DNA from: a virus
IMG/VR virus record: IMGVR_UViG_3300030099_001308
Span: 1-32,460 of that record
DNA length: 32,460 bases
Direction: 5' to 3' (one strand)
Below are positions 6,310-12,091 of this stretch, piece by piece. Position 1 is the first letter of the stretch; each line of letters starts with the position of its first letter. The notes under the pieces were generated by a model, which saw nothing but the letters and a program-made list of their open reading frames with translations, was not told the origin of the DNA and searched no databases. Made by a program: the position numbers and the translations under genes.

Positions 6310-7996
6310 AGCAGAGTTACTAGATAGACTTACGTTCCCGATATTCCTCTCCCATGTGTGGAACCACCTACATCTTCCACAACCAACCCCAATCCAACAA
6401 GATATAGCTACATACCTAGAAGAAGGTCCACGTAGACTAGTCATTGAGGCATTTAGGGGTATAGGTAAAAGTTATATTACTTCTGCTTATTGTTGCTTTT
6501 GTCTATTAAAAGATCCTGAGACAAAGATATTAGTTGTTAGTGCAAGTAAAATAAGATCAGATGATTTTAGTACATTTACCCAGAGATTGATCTTAGAAAT
6601 GCCTGTGCTACAACATTTACGTCCCTCCGACCACCAGAGGCAGAGTAAAATTTCTTTTGATGTTGGCCCTTCTACCCCTGCTCACGCACCTTCTGTAAAA
6701 TCTGTAGGTATTACGGGTCAAATGGCAGGGTCCAGAGCAGACCTAATTATTGCTGATGATATAGAAGTACCAAATAACTCCATGACCCAAGGGATGAGGG
6801 ATCGTATAGCGGAGTCTGTGAAGGAATTTGATGCTATTCTAAAGCCTAGTGGCAGGATTATATTTTTAGGTACACCTCAGAGTGAACAGACACTCTATGA
6901 GGTACTGCCAGAGAGAGGATATGAGTTAAAAATTTGGTGTGCCAGAGTTCCAGATCAGAAACTAAAAGAGAAATATGGGACACGATTAAGTGACTACATA
7001 CTAAACCACAAGGGAGAAGCTGGGTCACCTACAGATCCAGATAGGTTTGATAACTTTGATCTAGAAGAAAGAGAACTAAGTTATGGTAGGGCAGGGTTTA
7101 GTCTTCAGTTTATGCTGGATACTAGTCTTTCTGATGCAGATAGGTATCCATTAAAGACACAAGACCTAATTGTTATGGATATACCTAAAGATAAAGGTCC
7201 ACAAGAAGTAATAGCAGGAAGATTAAACCATACTAAACTAAGTGATCTACCTAATGTTGGTCTAGCTGGAGATGGTTGGTATGGTCCTCTAGATTTACCT
7301 AGTGGGTGGCAAGAATATACTGGGTCTGTCATGAGTATAGACCCTAGTGGCAGAGGTAAGGATGAGACTGCTTTTGCTATTGTCAAAATGCTGAATGGTA
7401 ATTTATATGTATGTAAAGCAGGAGGGTTTAGTGGGGGGTACTCTGATGAGGTAATGACAAGCCTTGTTAAACTAGCAAAGGGTTACAAGGTCAATCTGGT
7501 ACTAGTTGAGAGTAACTTTGGGGATGGCATGTTTAGTGAGTTACTAAAACCACATCTAAAAAGAATATATCCTGTTGGGATAGAAGAAGTAAGAAGTAAC
7601 ACACAAAAAGAAAGAAGAATTATTGATACCCTAGAACCAGTTATGATGCAACATAGACTTATAGTGGATACCAATGTTATTACAGAGGACTATGAGTCTA
7701 CTAAAGAGTACAATGTTGAGGATTCCTTGAGGAAACAATTGTTTTACCAGATGACTAGGATAACTAGGGAGAGGGGATCACTAAGACATGATGACAGACT
7801 AGATGCTCTTAGTATGGCAGTAGGATATTGGATAGAACAGATAAGTGTTGATCAACAAGTAGAAAGTAATAGACAAAGAGAAGAAGCACTAGATATGGAA
7901 CTAGAGAACTTTATGGAGGGTAGTAAGGCATACCTTAGTAAACCTAAGAGCCTAGGGGAACCTGTGTATACTTATTTTAGCAGTAGTAATCATTAG
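6293..7996 (+). CDS. terL: Terminase large subunit (gp19-like)
   Basis: 567 residues, close to T7 gp19 (586). ATPase domain: Walker A in AFRGIGKSYITSAY (~53-66) and Walker B in DLIIADDIEVPNN (~150-162). Nuclease domain: SIDPSGRGKDETAFAIV (~350), a LVESNFGDG segment, and DDRLDALSMAVGYW near the C-terminus with paired Asp for metal binding. The protein pumps DNA into the procapsid and cuts the concatemer. No ATG is available before the conserved N-terminal region; TTG 6293 inside the small subunit gene is the most likely start, with CTG 6284 the only other choice before an in-frame stop. It is the last gene before the non-coding genome-end region. Confidence 0.95.
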   Translation: MTNATEAELLDRLTFPIFLSHVWNHLHLPQPTPIQQDIATYLEEGPRRLVIEAFRGIGKSYITSAYCCFCLLKDPETKILVVSASKIRSDDFSTFTQRLILEMPVLQHLRPSDHQRQSKISFDVGPSTPAHAPSVKSVGITGQMAGSRADLIIADDIEVPNNSMTQGMRDRIAESVKEFDAILKPSGRIIFLGTPQSEQTLYEVLPERGYELKIWCARVPDQKLKEKYGTRLSDYILNHKGEAGSPTDPDRFDNFDLEERELSYGRAGFSLQFMLDTSLSDADRYPLKTQDLIVMDIPKDKGPQEVIAGRLNHTKLSDLPNVGLAGDGWYGPLDLPSGWQEYTGSVMSIDPSGRGKDETAFAIVKMLNGNLYVCKAGGFSGGYSDEVMTSLVKLAKGYKVNLVLVESNFGDGMFSELLKPHLKRIYPVGIEEVRSNTQKERRIIDTLEPVMMQHRLIVDTNVITEDYESTKEYNVEDSLRKQLFYQMTRITRERGSLRHDDRLDALSMAVGYWIEQISVDQQVESNRQREEALDMELENFMEGSKAYLSKPKSLGEPVYTYFSSSNH

Positions 7997-8030
7997 TAGA
8001 AGTAGTAGAAAGTAGTATCTTGAACTATAC

Positions 8031-8076
8031 CCAAGGTATACCCTAGGTATACTTTAGGTATACTTTAGTATTGTAC
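8031..8076 (+). repeat. Tandem 11-bp iterons (TAGGTATAC type)
   Basis: Three adjacent 11-base units, CCAAGGTATAC (8031-8041), CCTAGGTATAC (8042-8052) and TTTAGGTATAC (8053-8063), followed by a degenerate fourth TTTAGTATTGTAC (8064-8076). They lie just after the terminase gene. T7 has short repeat clusters beside its terminal repeats, so a role in end processing, replication or protein binding is plausible. Confidence 0.7.
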
Positions 8077-8289
8077 TTTAGTTTTGTTACTTCTGCTTTT
8101 AATCTATGTCTTATGATTCCCATATCCATGGGTCTACTAGAGTATACTTAAATATAGGGTACTATAGACTGTATCCTATGGGGTTCGGTATTCTGTATGA
8201 CTGTAAACAATTTGGTGCAAAAATTTGAATACCTTACTACGTATGTGTACCCGAAATCCCCCCCTTGGCCCCCCTCAAAGATCCTTAGT

Positions 8290-8312
8290 TTCCGGTTTTA
8301 TCCAAAACGGAA
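8290..8312 (+). other. Hairpin TTCCGGTTTT / AAAACGGAA
   Basis: A near-perfect inverted repeat with a 4-base loop (ATCC) and one bulged base. It follows a C-rich tract (C7 TTGG C6 at 8258-8274). There is no T tail on either strand, so it is not a typical terminator; it may be a structural element of the genome end. Confidence 0.4.
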
Positions 8313-8680
8313 GTTCAAAGACTAATGATTTCAATGACTTAACAACCTGCCAAAACTACCACAATCCAAGTTAATTGTTTTTGTAGAGAATTAAATTAGA
8401 TTTTCATTCATTTTTATATACTATCGTTTTTTCATTTCATTAATCTTATTTACAAAAGATAAACCAGATTACAAATGTAATACCTAGGTTCCCAAAGACA
8501 ACCAAAGATAATTGACATTCCACAAGATAACATTTAGATTCCTATACAAGATACAAGACATCCACAAAACTTTCATCATATACATGATAGGTGAATATCG
8601 GGGTTTTCAGGGATAAATAAAATTTCTTCAATGATTTCAACTGTTTTGTTAATTAATTCACTTTTTTGCGTTTTCTGCTA

Positions 8681-8711
8681 TTGACAAACCATGTTCACAT
8701 AGTAACATGGT
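8681..8711 (+). promoter_or_regulatory. Host-type early promoter overlapping a palindromic operator
   Basis: A perfect -35 box TTGACA (8681-8686) and a weaker -10 TAACAT (8703-8708) 16 bases later form a sigma70-type promoter candidate. The same bases hold an inverted repeat, ACCATGTT (8688-8695) and AACATGGT (8704-8711) with an 8-base centre, so a dimeric repressor bound there would cover the -10 and the spacer. It lies upstream of the first early gene. This is the natural place for a lysis-lysogeny switch; the binding protein is not identified. Confidence 0.5.
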
Positions 8712-8714
8712 CCT

Positions 8715-8737
8715 ACGTTAGTCATTTAGATTAACGT
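8715..8737 (+). promoter_or_regulatory. Second palindrome ACGTTA-N11-TAACGT
   Basis: Perfect 6-base inverted repeat (8715-8720 and 8732-8737) just downstream of the palindromic promoter and 4 bases before the leader motif of the first early gene. It could be an operator or an RNA hairpin at the transcript start. Confidence 0.35.
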
Positions 8738-8741
8738 GTTT

Positions 8742-8766
8742 CTCTAATTCTCAATATAAAGAAAGG
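8742..8766 (+). promoter_or_regulatory. Leader motif copy 1 (CTCTAATTCTCA ... AAAGG)
   Basis: First of seven copies of a conserved element that precedes successive genes here. Core CTCTAATTCTCAATATAAAG is followed by the ribosome site AAAGG and, 6 bases later, the ATG of 8772. See the findings for its possible meaning as a phage promoter or leader. Confidence 0.6.
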
Positions 8767-8771
8767 TCAAT

Positions 8772-9695
8772 ATGTCTTACATTAAACTTGGTTTGGATAT
8801 GTCGCAGAGTGAACTAGCTTCCTTGCCTACTCCAGCATCTACTGAAACTTGCATAAGGGTTCCGCATAATAGTGTGATTGAACTTCTACAAAAAGAAGCT
8901 GAATCATGTTCCTTTAATCTAGAAAACTTCCGTTTCGGTGTTTCACATAAAGAAACAATAGGAAAAACTGATTTTTGGCAAAGAATGTTCGGTGTTGCAG
9001 AAATGCAATGTGATATAATTAATCCTGAAGCAACCACAATCATAGCTTTTAGAAATAGCCATGATAAAAAGTTTCCTTTGGGTTTCGCATTAGGTCAATC
9101 AATCTCAGTATGTGATAATTTAATGTTTGGCGGGGAAGTAGTAATTAAAACCCGACATACTAAAAATGTATGGCAAAGAATCCCTAGGCTAATGACAAGG
9201 GCCGTCGGTCAACTCCAAAATATCAAAGTAGTGAATGAAAAGCGTACTGAAGCATACAAGAAAACAGAAGTTCCCTCAGATGCTTGGGTCCATGACTTTT
9301 TAATTCACTCTGTAGATAATGGGGTTTTGTCTGCTTCTAATATTCCAAAGGTTTTAAGGGAGTGGAGGCAAGAGGAAGGAAGTCAATCTGCATCCCATGA
9401 TCAATTCAATGATCGGACCTTGTGGAGTTTAAATAACGCTTTCACCGAATCATTTAAGATTTATTCAAATCTTGATCAGATCACCAGCAGAAACATTAAG
9501 TTATCTGGAATGATGGATAACTATTGTAATTTAGATTTTAGTACGGAAATAGAATTAAATGATGATGAATTCGAAACCATAAGGTTTGATGAAGGTATAA
9601 CTTTGCCAGCATCAGAATTAACAAGTGATTTATCAGATCAAGAACGTGCTAATTTAGAAATGCAAGAAAGGTTAGAAGAAATGGAAACAGCTTAA
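8772..9695 (+). CDS. DUF932-like early protein
   Basis: 307 residues. The central part fits the DUF932 family of phage and plasmid proteins (which includes E. coli YafZ/YfjQ): FGVSH at ~55-59, an invariant-looking NSHD in IIAFRNSHDKKFPLGFALG (~92-110), then SVCDNLMFGGEV and TRHTKNVWQRIP. A C-terminal RTLWSLNNAFTES segment is also usual in this group. The last ~30 residues are acidic. The biochemical function of the family is unknown to me. It is the first gene after the genome-end region, behind the strongest host-type promoter, so it is probably the earliest gene expressed and may act on host takeover or defence (inference). Confidence 0.65.
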   Translation: MSYIKLGLDMSQSELASLPTPASTETCIRVPHNSVIELLQKEAESCSFNLENFRFGVSHKETIGKTDFWQRMFGVAEMQCDIINPEATTIIAFRNSHDKKFPLGFALGQSISVCDNLMFGGEVVIKTRHTKNVWQRIPRLMTRAVGQLQNIKVVNEKRTEAYKKTEVPSDAWVHDFLIHSVDNGVLSASNIPKVLREWRQEEGSQSASHDQFNDRTLWSLNNAFTESFKIYSNLDQITSRNIKLSGMMDNYCNLDFSTEIELNDDEFETIRFDEGITLPASELTSDLSDQERANLEMQERLEEMETA

Positions 9696-9703
9696 TTTTA
9701 ATT

Positions 9704-9766
9704 CCCTAGGGTTCAAATTAGATCCCTAGGGTATCCGAAGAACACAATTAATTTTAGTTGTGTTCT
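9704..9766 (+). terminator. Paired hairpins after the DUF932 gene
   Basis: Two CCCTAGGG palindromes (9704-9711 and 9724-9731) can pair with each other across a 12-base loop. They are followed by a 9-bp hairpin AGAACACAA / TTGTGTTCT (9739-9747 and 9758-9766). No clean T run follows, so termination strength is uncertain; an RNA processing or operator role is possible. Confidence 0.45.
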
Positions 9767-9793
9767 CAGGGTAAAAATTAATTTATTCTGATT

Positions 9794-9817
9794 CTCTCTA
9801 ATTCTCATTAATAAAGG
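9794..9817 (+). promoter_or_regulatory. Leader motif copy 2
   Basis: CTCTCTAATTCTCATTAATA followed by AAAGG, ending 5 bases before the ATG at 9823. Same element as at 8742. Confidence 0.6.
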
Positions 9818-9822
9818 ATATT

Positions 9823-10080
9823 ATGGGAAATGATAAAAAAGCAGAAAAAGCAGAAGCACTTGAAACAGTAGCTTCAGGTTTAAAAAAATTCTTAGTTGAA
9901 TTTGAGTGCAAGCAAATAGTCCGTTCAACTGTAGAAGTTGAAGCTAGTACAAGAACTGATGCTGAAAAGCGTTTTAAAGCTAATGCTGACAATCTTGATA
10001 TTGATACAGTTATAGCTGGAGCAGATAAAAAGTTTGCTCCTCAACTAGTGGGAAAATCTGTAAGGGCTTTTCCTGCTTAA
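9823..10080 (+). CDS. Small early hypothetical protein
   Basis: 85 residues, with its own leader motif and AAAGG ribosome site and a following hairpin. The N-terminal third is helical and charged (KKAEKAEALETVASGLKKFL). The rest (FECKQIVRSTVEVEASTRTD) looks like a small alpha-beta domain and ends VGKSVRAFPA. No family recognised. It may be a host-interaction protein, as usual for early T7-like genes, but nothing in the sequence proves it. Confidence 0.7.
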   Translation: MGNDKKAEKAEALETVASGLKKFLVEFECKQIVRSTVEVEASTRTDAEKRFKANADNLDIDTVIAGADKKFAPQLVGKSVRAFPA

Positions 10081-10094
10081 TTTTATTTTATTTC

Positions 10095-10120
10095 CTAGGG
10101 AAGTAATTAAGCTTCCCTAG
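10095..10120 (+). terminator. Hairpin CTAGGGAAG / CTTCCCTAG
   Basis: Perfect 9-bp inverted repeat with an 8-base loop, directly between the stop of the 85-residue gene and the next leader motif. It contains the TCCTAGGG core that recurs in this region. A weak TTCTCTCT tail follows. Probably a transcript end or processing site. Confidence 0.5.
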
Positions 10121-10122
10121 TT

Positions 10123-10148
10123 CTCTCTAATTCTCATTATATGAAAGG
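10123..10148 (+). promoter_or_regulatory. Leader motif copy 3
   Basis: CTCTCTAATTCTCATTATAT followed by GAAAGG, 5 bases before ATG 10154. The TTCTCATTATA core resembles the CTCACTATA block of the T7 promoter. Confidence 0.6.
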
Positions 10149-10153
10149 TATTT

Positions 10154-10321
10154 ATGACAACAGAAATGCGTGCCATTACACAAAACAAACTTCTGATCAA
10201 TAATGTAATTGCCAACATGGAAAGAATTACTAGATTAGAAAGAGAAAACCATTCCCTCAAAGTCAAGAATGGTAAACTTAAAATGGAACTGTTATACGGT
10301 AAATGCACTAAGTATAACTAG
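10154..10321 (+). CDS. Small coiled-coil early protein
   Basis: 55 residues from ATG 10154 to TAG 10321. It is helical with heptad-like spacing (LLINNVIANMERITRLEREN, HSLKVKNGKLKMELLYG), probably a short coiled coil. A leader motif and a GAAAGG ribosome site precede it and a hairpin follows, which supports it as a gene despite its length. Function unknown; it could be a small regulator that binds a host protein. Confidence 0.6.
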   Translation: MTTEMRAITQNKLLINNVIANMERITRLERENHSLKVKNGKLKMELLYGKCTKYN

Positions 10322-10332
10322 TTTAATTTAAT

Positions 10333-10360
10333 CCCTAGGGTTTGCATTTAAATCCTAGGG
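10333..10360 (+). terminator. Hairpin CCCTAGG / CCTAGGG
   Basis: CCCTAGGG (10333-10340) and TCCTAGGG (10353-10360) pair over a ~13-base loop, between the coiled-coil gene and the next leader motif. Same plan as at 9704 and 10095. Confidence 0.45.
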
Positions 10361-10364
10361 TCTT

Positions 10365-10385
10365 CTCTCTAATTCTCTCAATAAG
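10365..10385 (+). promoter_or_regulatory. Leader motif copy 4 (diverged)
   Basis: CTCTCTAATTCTCTCAATAA; the pyrimidine block and AATTCTC are kept, but no AAAGG ribosome site follows before ATG 10392. This is the only copy lacking it. Confidence 0.5.
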
Positions 10386-10391
10386 TACATC

Positions 10392-10526
10392 ATGCAAAGG
10401 AAACTCGAAATCATAATTTTAATCTCTACGATTATTTTAGGTTTGGGAATCATTGGGGAAATGATCCGCATTGAAAGGGATCTATACCAGAAATACTCGA
10501 AACCTTTTATTGAGCAAGAAAAATGA
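10392..10526 (+). CDS. Small single-span membrane protein
   Basis: 44 residues from ATG 10392 to TGA 10526, overlapping the next ATG by ATGA. A hydrophobic stretch (LEIIIILISTIILGLGIIG-like, residues ~5-22) is followed by a charged tail (EMIRIERDLYQKYSKPFIEQ). It probably sits in the inner membrane with the tail on one side. The leader motif and the coupled overlap with the following gene support it. A role in membrane modification or superinfection exclusion is speculation. Confidence 0.55.
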   Translation: MQRKLEIIILISTIILGLGIIGEMIRIERDLYQKYSKPFIEQEK

Positions 10527-10762
10527 AAAAGCATAGATATATTTTACATTTAACTATTGAATCAGATATTGATCAGGAAGAATGGATCAGGGAAAACGTA
10601 GAGGATTTAATTGCAAACCCTGAAGATGATTTTTTATCTGTAACTAAATACTCTTTGACTTGTAGGGATCTAGTAAAAAAAGATGGAAAGATAAAATCAT
10701 TTCCAAAGGGATCAATTAATTTTACAGAATCTCAGATTCAATCTATTTTATTTCGTCCTTAA
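10523..10762 (+). CDS. Small early hypothetical protein
   Basis: 79 residues, translationally coupled to the membrane protein upstream. It has an acidic helical part (SDIDQEEWIRENVEDLIANP) after a beta-strand-like start (HRYILHLTIE), then a basic segment (LVKKDGKIKSFPKGS). No family recognised. It is followed by a good rho-independent terminator. Confidence 0.65.
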   Translation: MKKHRYILHLTIESDIDQEEWIRENVEDLIANPEDDFLSVTKYSLTCRDLVKKDGKIKSFPKGSINFTESQIQSILFRP

Positions 10763-10774
10763 TCAATCTAATTC

Positions 10775-10813
10775 AAACCCTAGGGAATGTAACTGCATTC
10801 TCTGGGGTTTTTT
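10775..10813 (+). terminator. Rho-independent terminator
   Basis: AAACCCTAGGGAATG and CATTCTCTGGGGTTT form a long stem around a 6-base loop (TAACTG), followed by a run of six T (10808-10813). It closes the transcript of the gene pair 10392-10762. Confidence 0.8.
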
Positions 10814-10820
10814 GTTTCTA

Positions 10821-10878
10821 CTGAGAATTTCATTTTGTGTTCTATCATGGGTGATAGGTCACAAGGGGCCATTCTCAG
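10821..10878 (+). other. Compound hairpin, candidate structured RNA
   Basis: Three nested helices: CTGAGAAT / ATTCTCAG (10821-10828 with 10871-10878), TTGTG / CACAA (10835-10839 with 10860-10864) and CTATCA / TGATAG (10842-10847 with 10852-10857) closed by a TGGG tetraloop. It starts 8 bases after a terminator and lies ahead of leader motif copy 5. It is too short for a known riboswitch class. It may be a leader RNA element, small RNA, or a DNA cruciform site. Confidence 0.5.
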
Positions 10879-10891
10879 GTCCGTTTAAAAA

Positions 10892-10914
10892 CTCTCTAAT
10901 TCTCAATTAAAAGG
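10892..10914 (+). promoter_or_regulatory. Leader motif copy 5
   Basis: CTCTCTAATTCTCAATTAAA followed by AGG, 6 bases before ATG 10920. Its AATT..CTCA..TAAA..GG order is similar to the T3 promoter, though gaps differ. Confidence 0.6.
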
Positions 10915-10919
10915 ATGAT

Positions 10920-11216
10920 ATGGCAAATTCTTATCCAATCTGGTGCAAGATAGATTCTTGTGCCTATGCTAATCATGGTAATGGTACAGGAAACAAAAGT
11001 TTTGGAATTAAAAAACATTCTGATACAGAAATAAGAGTAGGATCTAGTTCAAAAAACTCTCATCATTTTCTGTCTCATCGTACAACGTGCAGGGATCTTC
11101 CTAATGGTGATCGAAGTTTTCATTTTTATGTTGATAATCAACTTTTTAAATCTGCTTTACTTAAATCAGGAGAACAGGAATTAAGTGAAGTAAAAGTTTA
11201 TTTTGATCTTGCATAA
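10920..11216 (+). CDS. Small early hypothetical protein
   Basis: 98 residues with its own leader motif. It starts ANSYPIWCKIDSCAYANHGN and has a beta-rich look (KSFGIKKHSDTEIRVGSSSK, SFHFYVDNQLFKSALL), with three Cys and several His but no clear zinc motif. A long hairpin follows. No family recognised. Confidence 0.7.
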   Translation: MANSYPIWCKIDSCAYANHGNGTGNKSFGIKKHSDTEIRVGSSSKNSHHFLSHRTTCRDLPNGDRSFHFYVDNQLFKSALLKSGEQELSEVKVYFDLA

Positions 11217-11240
11217 TTCATTTCTCTTTTCCTTCCTTTC

Positions 11241-11292
11241 AACCCTTGGAACATGGTATAATATTCGTATGTTTCAAGGGTTTCTTTAATTT
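11241..11292 (+). terminator. Terminator with long stem
   Basis: AACCCTTGGAACAT (11241-11254) and ATGTTTCAAGGGTT (11269-11282) pair over 14 bp with one mismatch; the loop contains TATAAT. A T-rich tail (TCTTTAATTTTT) follows. It ends the 10920 gene. The AACATGGT in the 5' arm repeats the right half of the operator at 8704-8711. Confidence 0.75.
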
Positions 11293-11333
11293 TTATTCTC
11301 AGTATTTATTTTATTTTATTTTATACAGCAGAT

Positions 11334-11375
11334 CCATTCTTTAATTTTATTCTCAGGGATGTAATTAAAGGATGG
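11334..11375 (+). repeat. 13-bp inverted repeat before the integrase
   Basis: CCATTCTTTAATT (11334-11346) and AATTAAAGGATGG (11363-11375) are complementary except for one position. It sits directly before the first CCCGAAAACT repeat. Upstream is a short TTTTA pentamer run (11304-11324). It may be an integrase or repressor site or an RNA hairpin. Confidence 0.45.
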
Positions 11376-11376
11376 A

Positions 11377-11447
11377 CCCGAAAACTTGGCAGGATGCCCG
11401 AAAACTTTCTTGCACAAAGAGAGTTTGTAGCGTACCTCCCGAAAACT
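11377..11447 (+). repeat. Three direct repeats CCCGAAAACT upstream of integrase
   Basis: Copies at 11377-11387 (with an extra T), 11397-11407 (extra T) and 11438-11447. Start-to-start distances are 20 and 41 bases, close to two and four helical turns, so all three face the same side of the DNA. Two more copies lie inside the integrase gene (11746-11755) and the small RHH-like gene (12202-12212). They look like protein-binding sites. Confidence 0.65.
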
Positions 11448-11454
11448 ATTTACT

Positions 11455-11478
11455 CTCTCTAATTTCTCAATTGAAAGG
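11455..11478 (+). promoter_or_regulatory. Leader motif copy 6
   Basis: CTCTCTAATTTCTCAATTG then AAAGG, with one extra T in the middle, 5 bases before the integrase ATG at 11484. It follows the last CCCGAAAACT repeat by 7 bases. Confidence 0.6.
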
Positions 11479-11483
11479 ACATT

Positions 11484-12059
11484 ATGCCACAAAAACTCCC
11501 TTTTACACAGGACCAGATCCTTGCTATCCGATCTAACCTACATGGTAGAAACCAACTTTTATTTTGTGTTCATGTAGACACTTGTCTCAGGTGTGTTGAT
11601 TTAATAAATCTTAGGGTAAAAGATTTAATTGATTCTCATGGTAGAGTTCGCAAGAACTTAGAAGTCAAGCAGAAGAAAACAAGTAGACGAGTTTCATGTA
11701 GACTATCAGATTTCACTATGGAACTGGTAGATCGATGGGTGAGAACCCGAAAACTAGAAAGCAATGATCCCTTGTTCCCCAGTAGAGCAACGGACAAGCT
11801 GGGTAATCTGAAACCTCTTAGTGATAAAATGTATCGGAATATAGTAAAAGAAATAGCCTACAAAGCAGGATTAGATTGGGAACTATATTCTAGTCATAGC
11901 TTACGTAGGACAAAACCTAGTATTGTATATAGTAAAACTAGGGATATAGAAACGTGTAGACAACTATTAGGTCATTCTAATGTTGCATCTACTTCTCTTT
12001 ATTTAAATATTAGTGCAGAGGATGCTTTGAACAAAGCGGAAGCACTTAACATAATGTAG
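11484..12059 (+). CDS. int: Minimal tyrosine integrase
   Basis: 191 residues, only the catalytic domain of a tyrosine recombinase. The active-site set is complete: Arg36 (DTCLRCVDLINL), Lys in VKQKKTSRR (~62-66), His138 and Arg141 in HSLRRTKPS, His164 in LLGHSN, and nucleophile Tyr173 in STSLYLN. The arm-binding and core-binding N-terminal domains of lambda-type integrases are absent; the size is like FimB/FimE. Short integrases in T7-like marine phages mediate insertion into host tRNA genes. It is flanked by CCCGAAAACT repeats and followed by a terminator and a small regulator-like gene, so the phage is probably temperate. Confidence 0.9.
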   Translation: MPQKLPFTQDQILAIRSNLHGRNQLLFCVHVDTCLRCVDLINLRVKDLIDSHGRVRKNLEVKQKKTSRRVSCRLSDFTMELVDRWVRTRKLESNDPLFPSRATDKLGNLKPLSDKMYRNIVKEIAYKAGLDWELYSSHSLRRTKPSIVYSKTRDIETCRQLLGHSNVASTSLYLNISAEDALNKAEALNIM

Positions 12060-12065
12060 GAAGTT

Positions 12066-12090
12066 GAGGGGTGTTTCTCACGCACCCCTC
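12066..12090 (+). terminator. Terminator after integrase
   Basis: GAGGGGTG (12066-12073) and CACCCCTC (12083-12090), a perfect 8-bp GC-rich stem with a 9-base loop, followed by a pyrimidine tail TCTCTCT that also forms the start of leader motif copy 7. Confidence 0.75.
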
Positions 12091-12091
12091 T

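Larger units (their letters stand above)
7997..8771 (+). other. Non-coding region at the expected genome-end junction
   Basis: About 775 bases with no credible gene. In T7-like phages the terminase gene is last and the early region first, with terminal repeats at the ends; this stretch joins the two, so it should hold a single copy of the terminal repeat. It contains 11-bp iterated repeats (8031-8063), a C-rich tract (8257-8275), a short hairpin (8290-8312), a TTGACA box and two palindromes (8681-8737), and the first leader motif (8742). The exact terminal repeat cannot be delimited from one copy. Confidence 0.6.

Noticed and set aside
8141-8162. ACTTAAATATAGGGTAC as a T7-like promoter near the genome end
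   Set aside because: Only one copy and only the TATAGG block matches; not enough to call.
8187-8233. GGTATTC ... GAATACC inverted repeat
   Set aside because: Seven-base arms with a 33-base loop are expected by chance in AT-rich DNA of this length.
11304-11324. TTTTA repeats as a microsatellite or CRISPR-like array
   Set aside because: Only about four pentamers without spacers; ordinary AT-rich low complexity. No CRISPR array was seen in the window.
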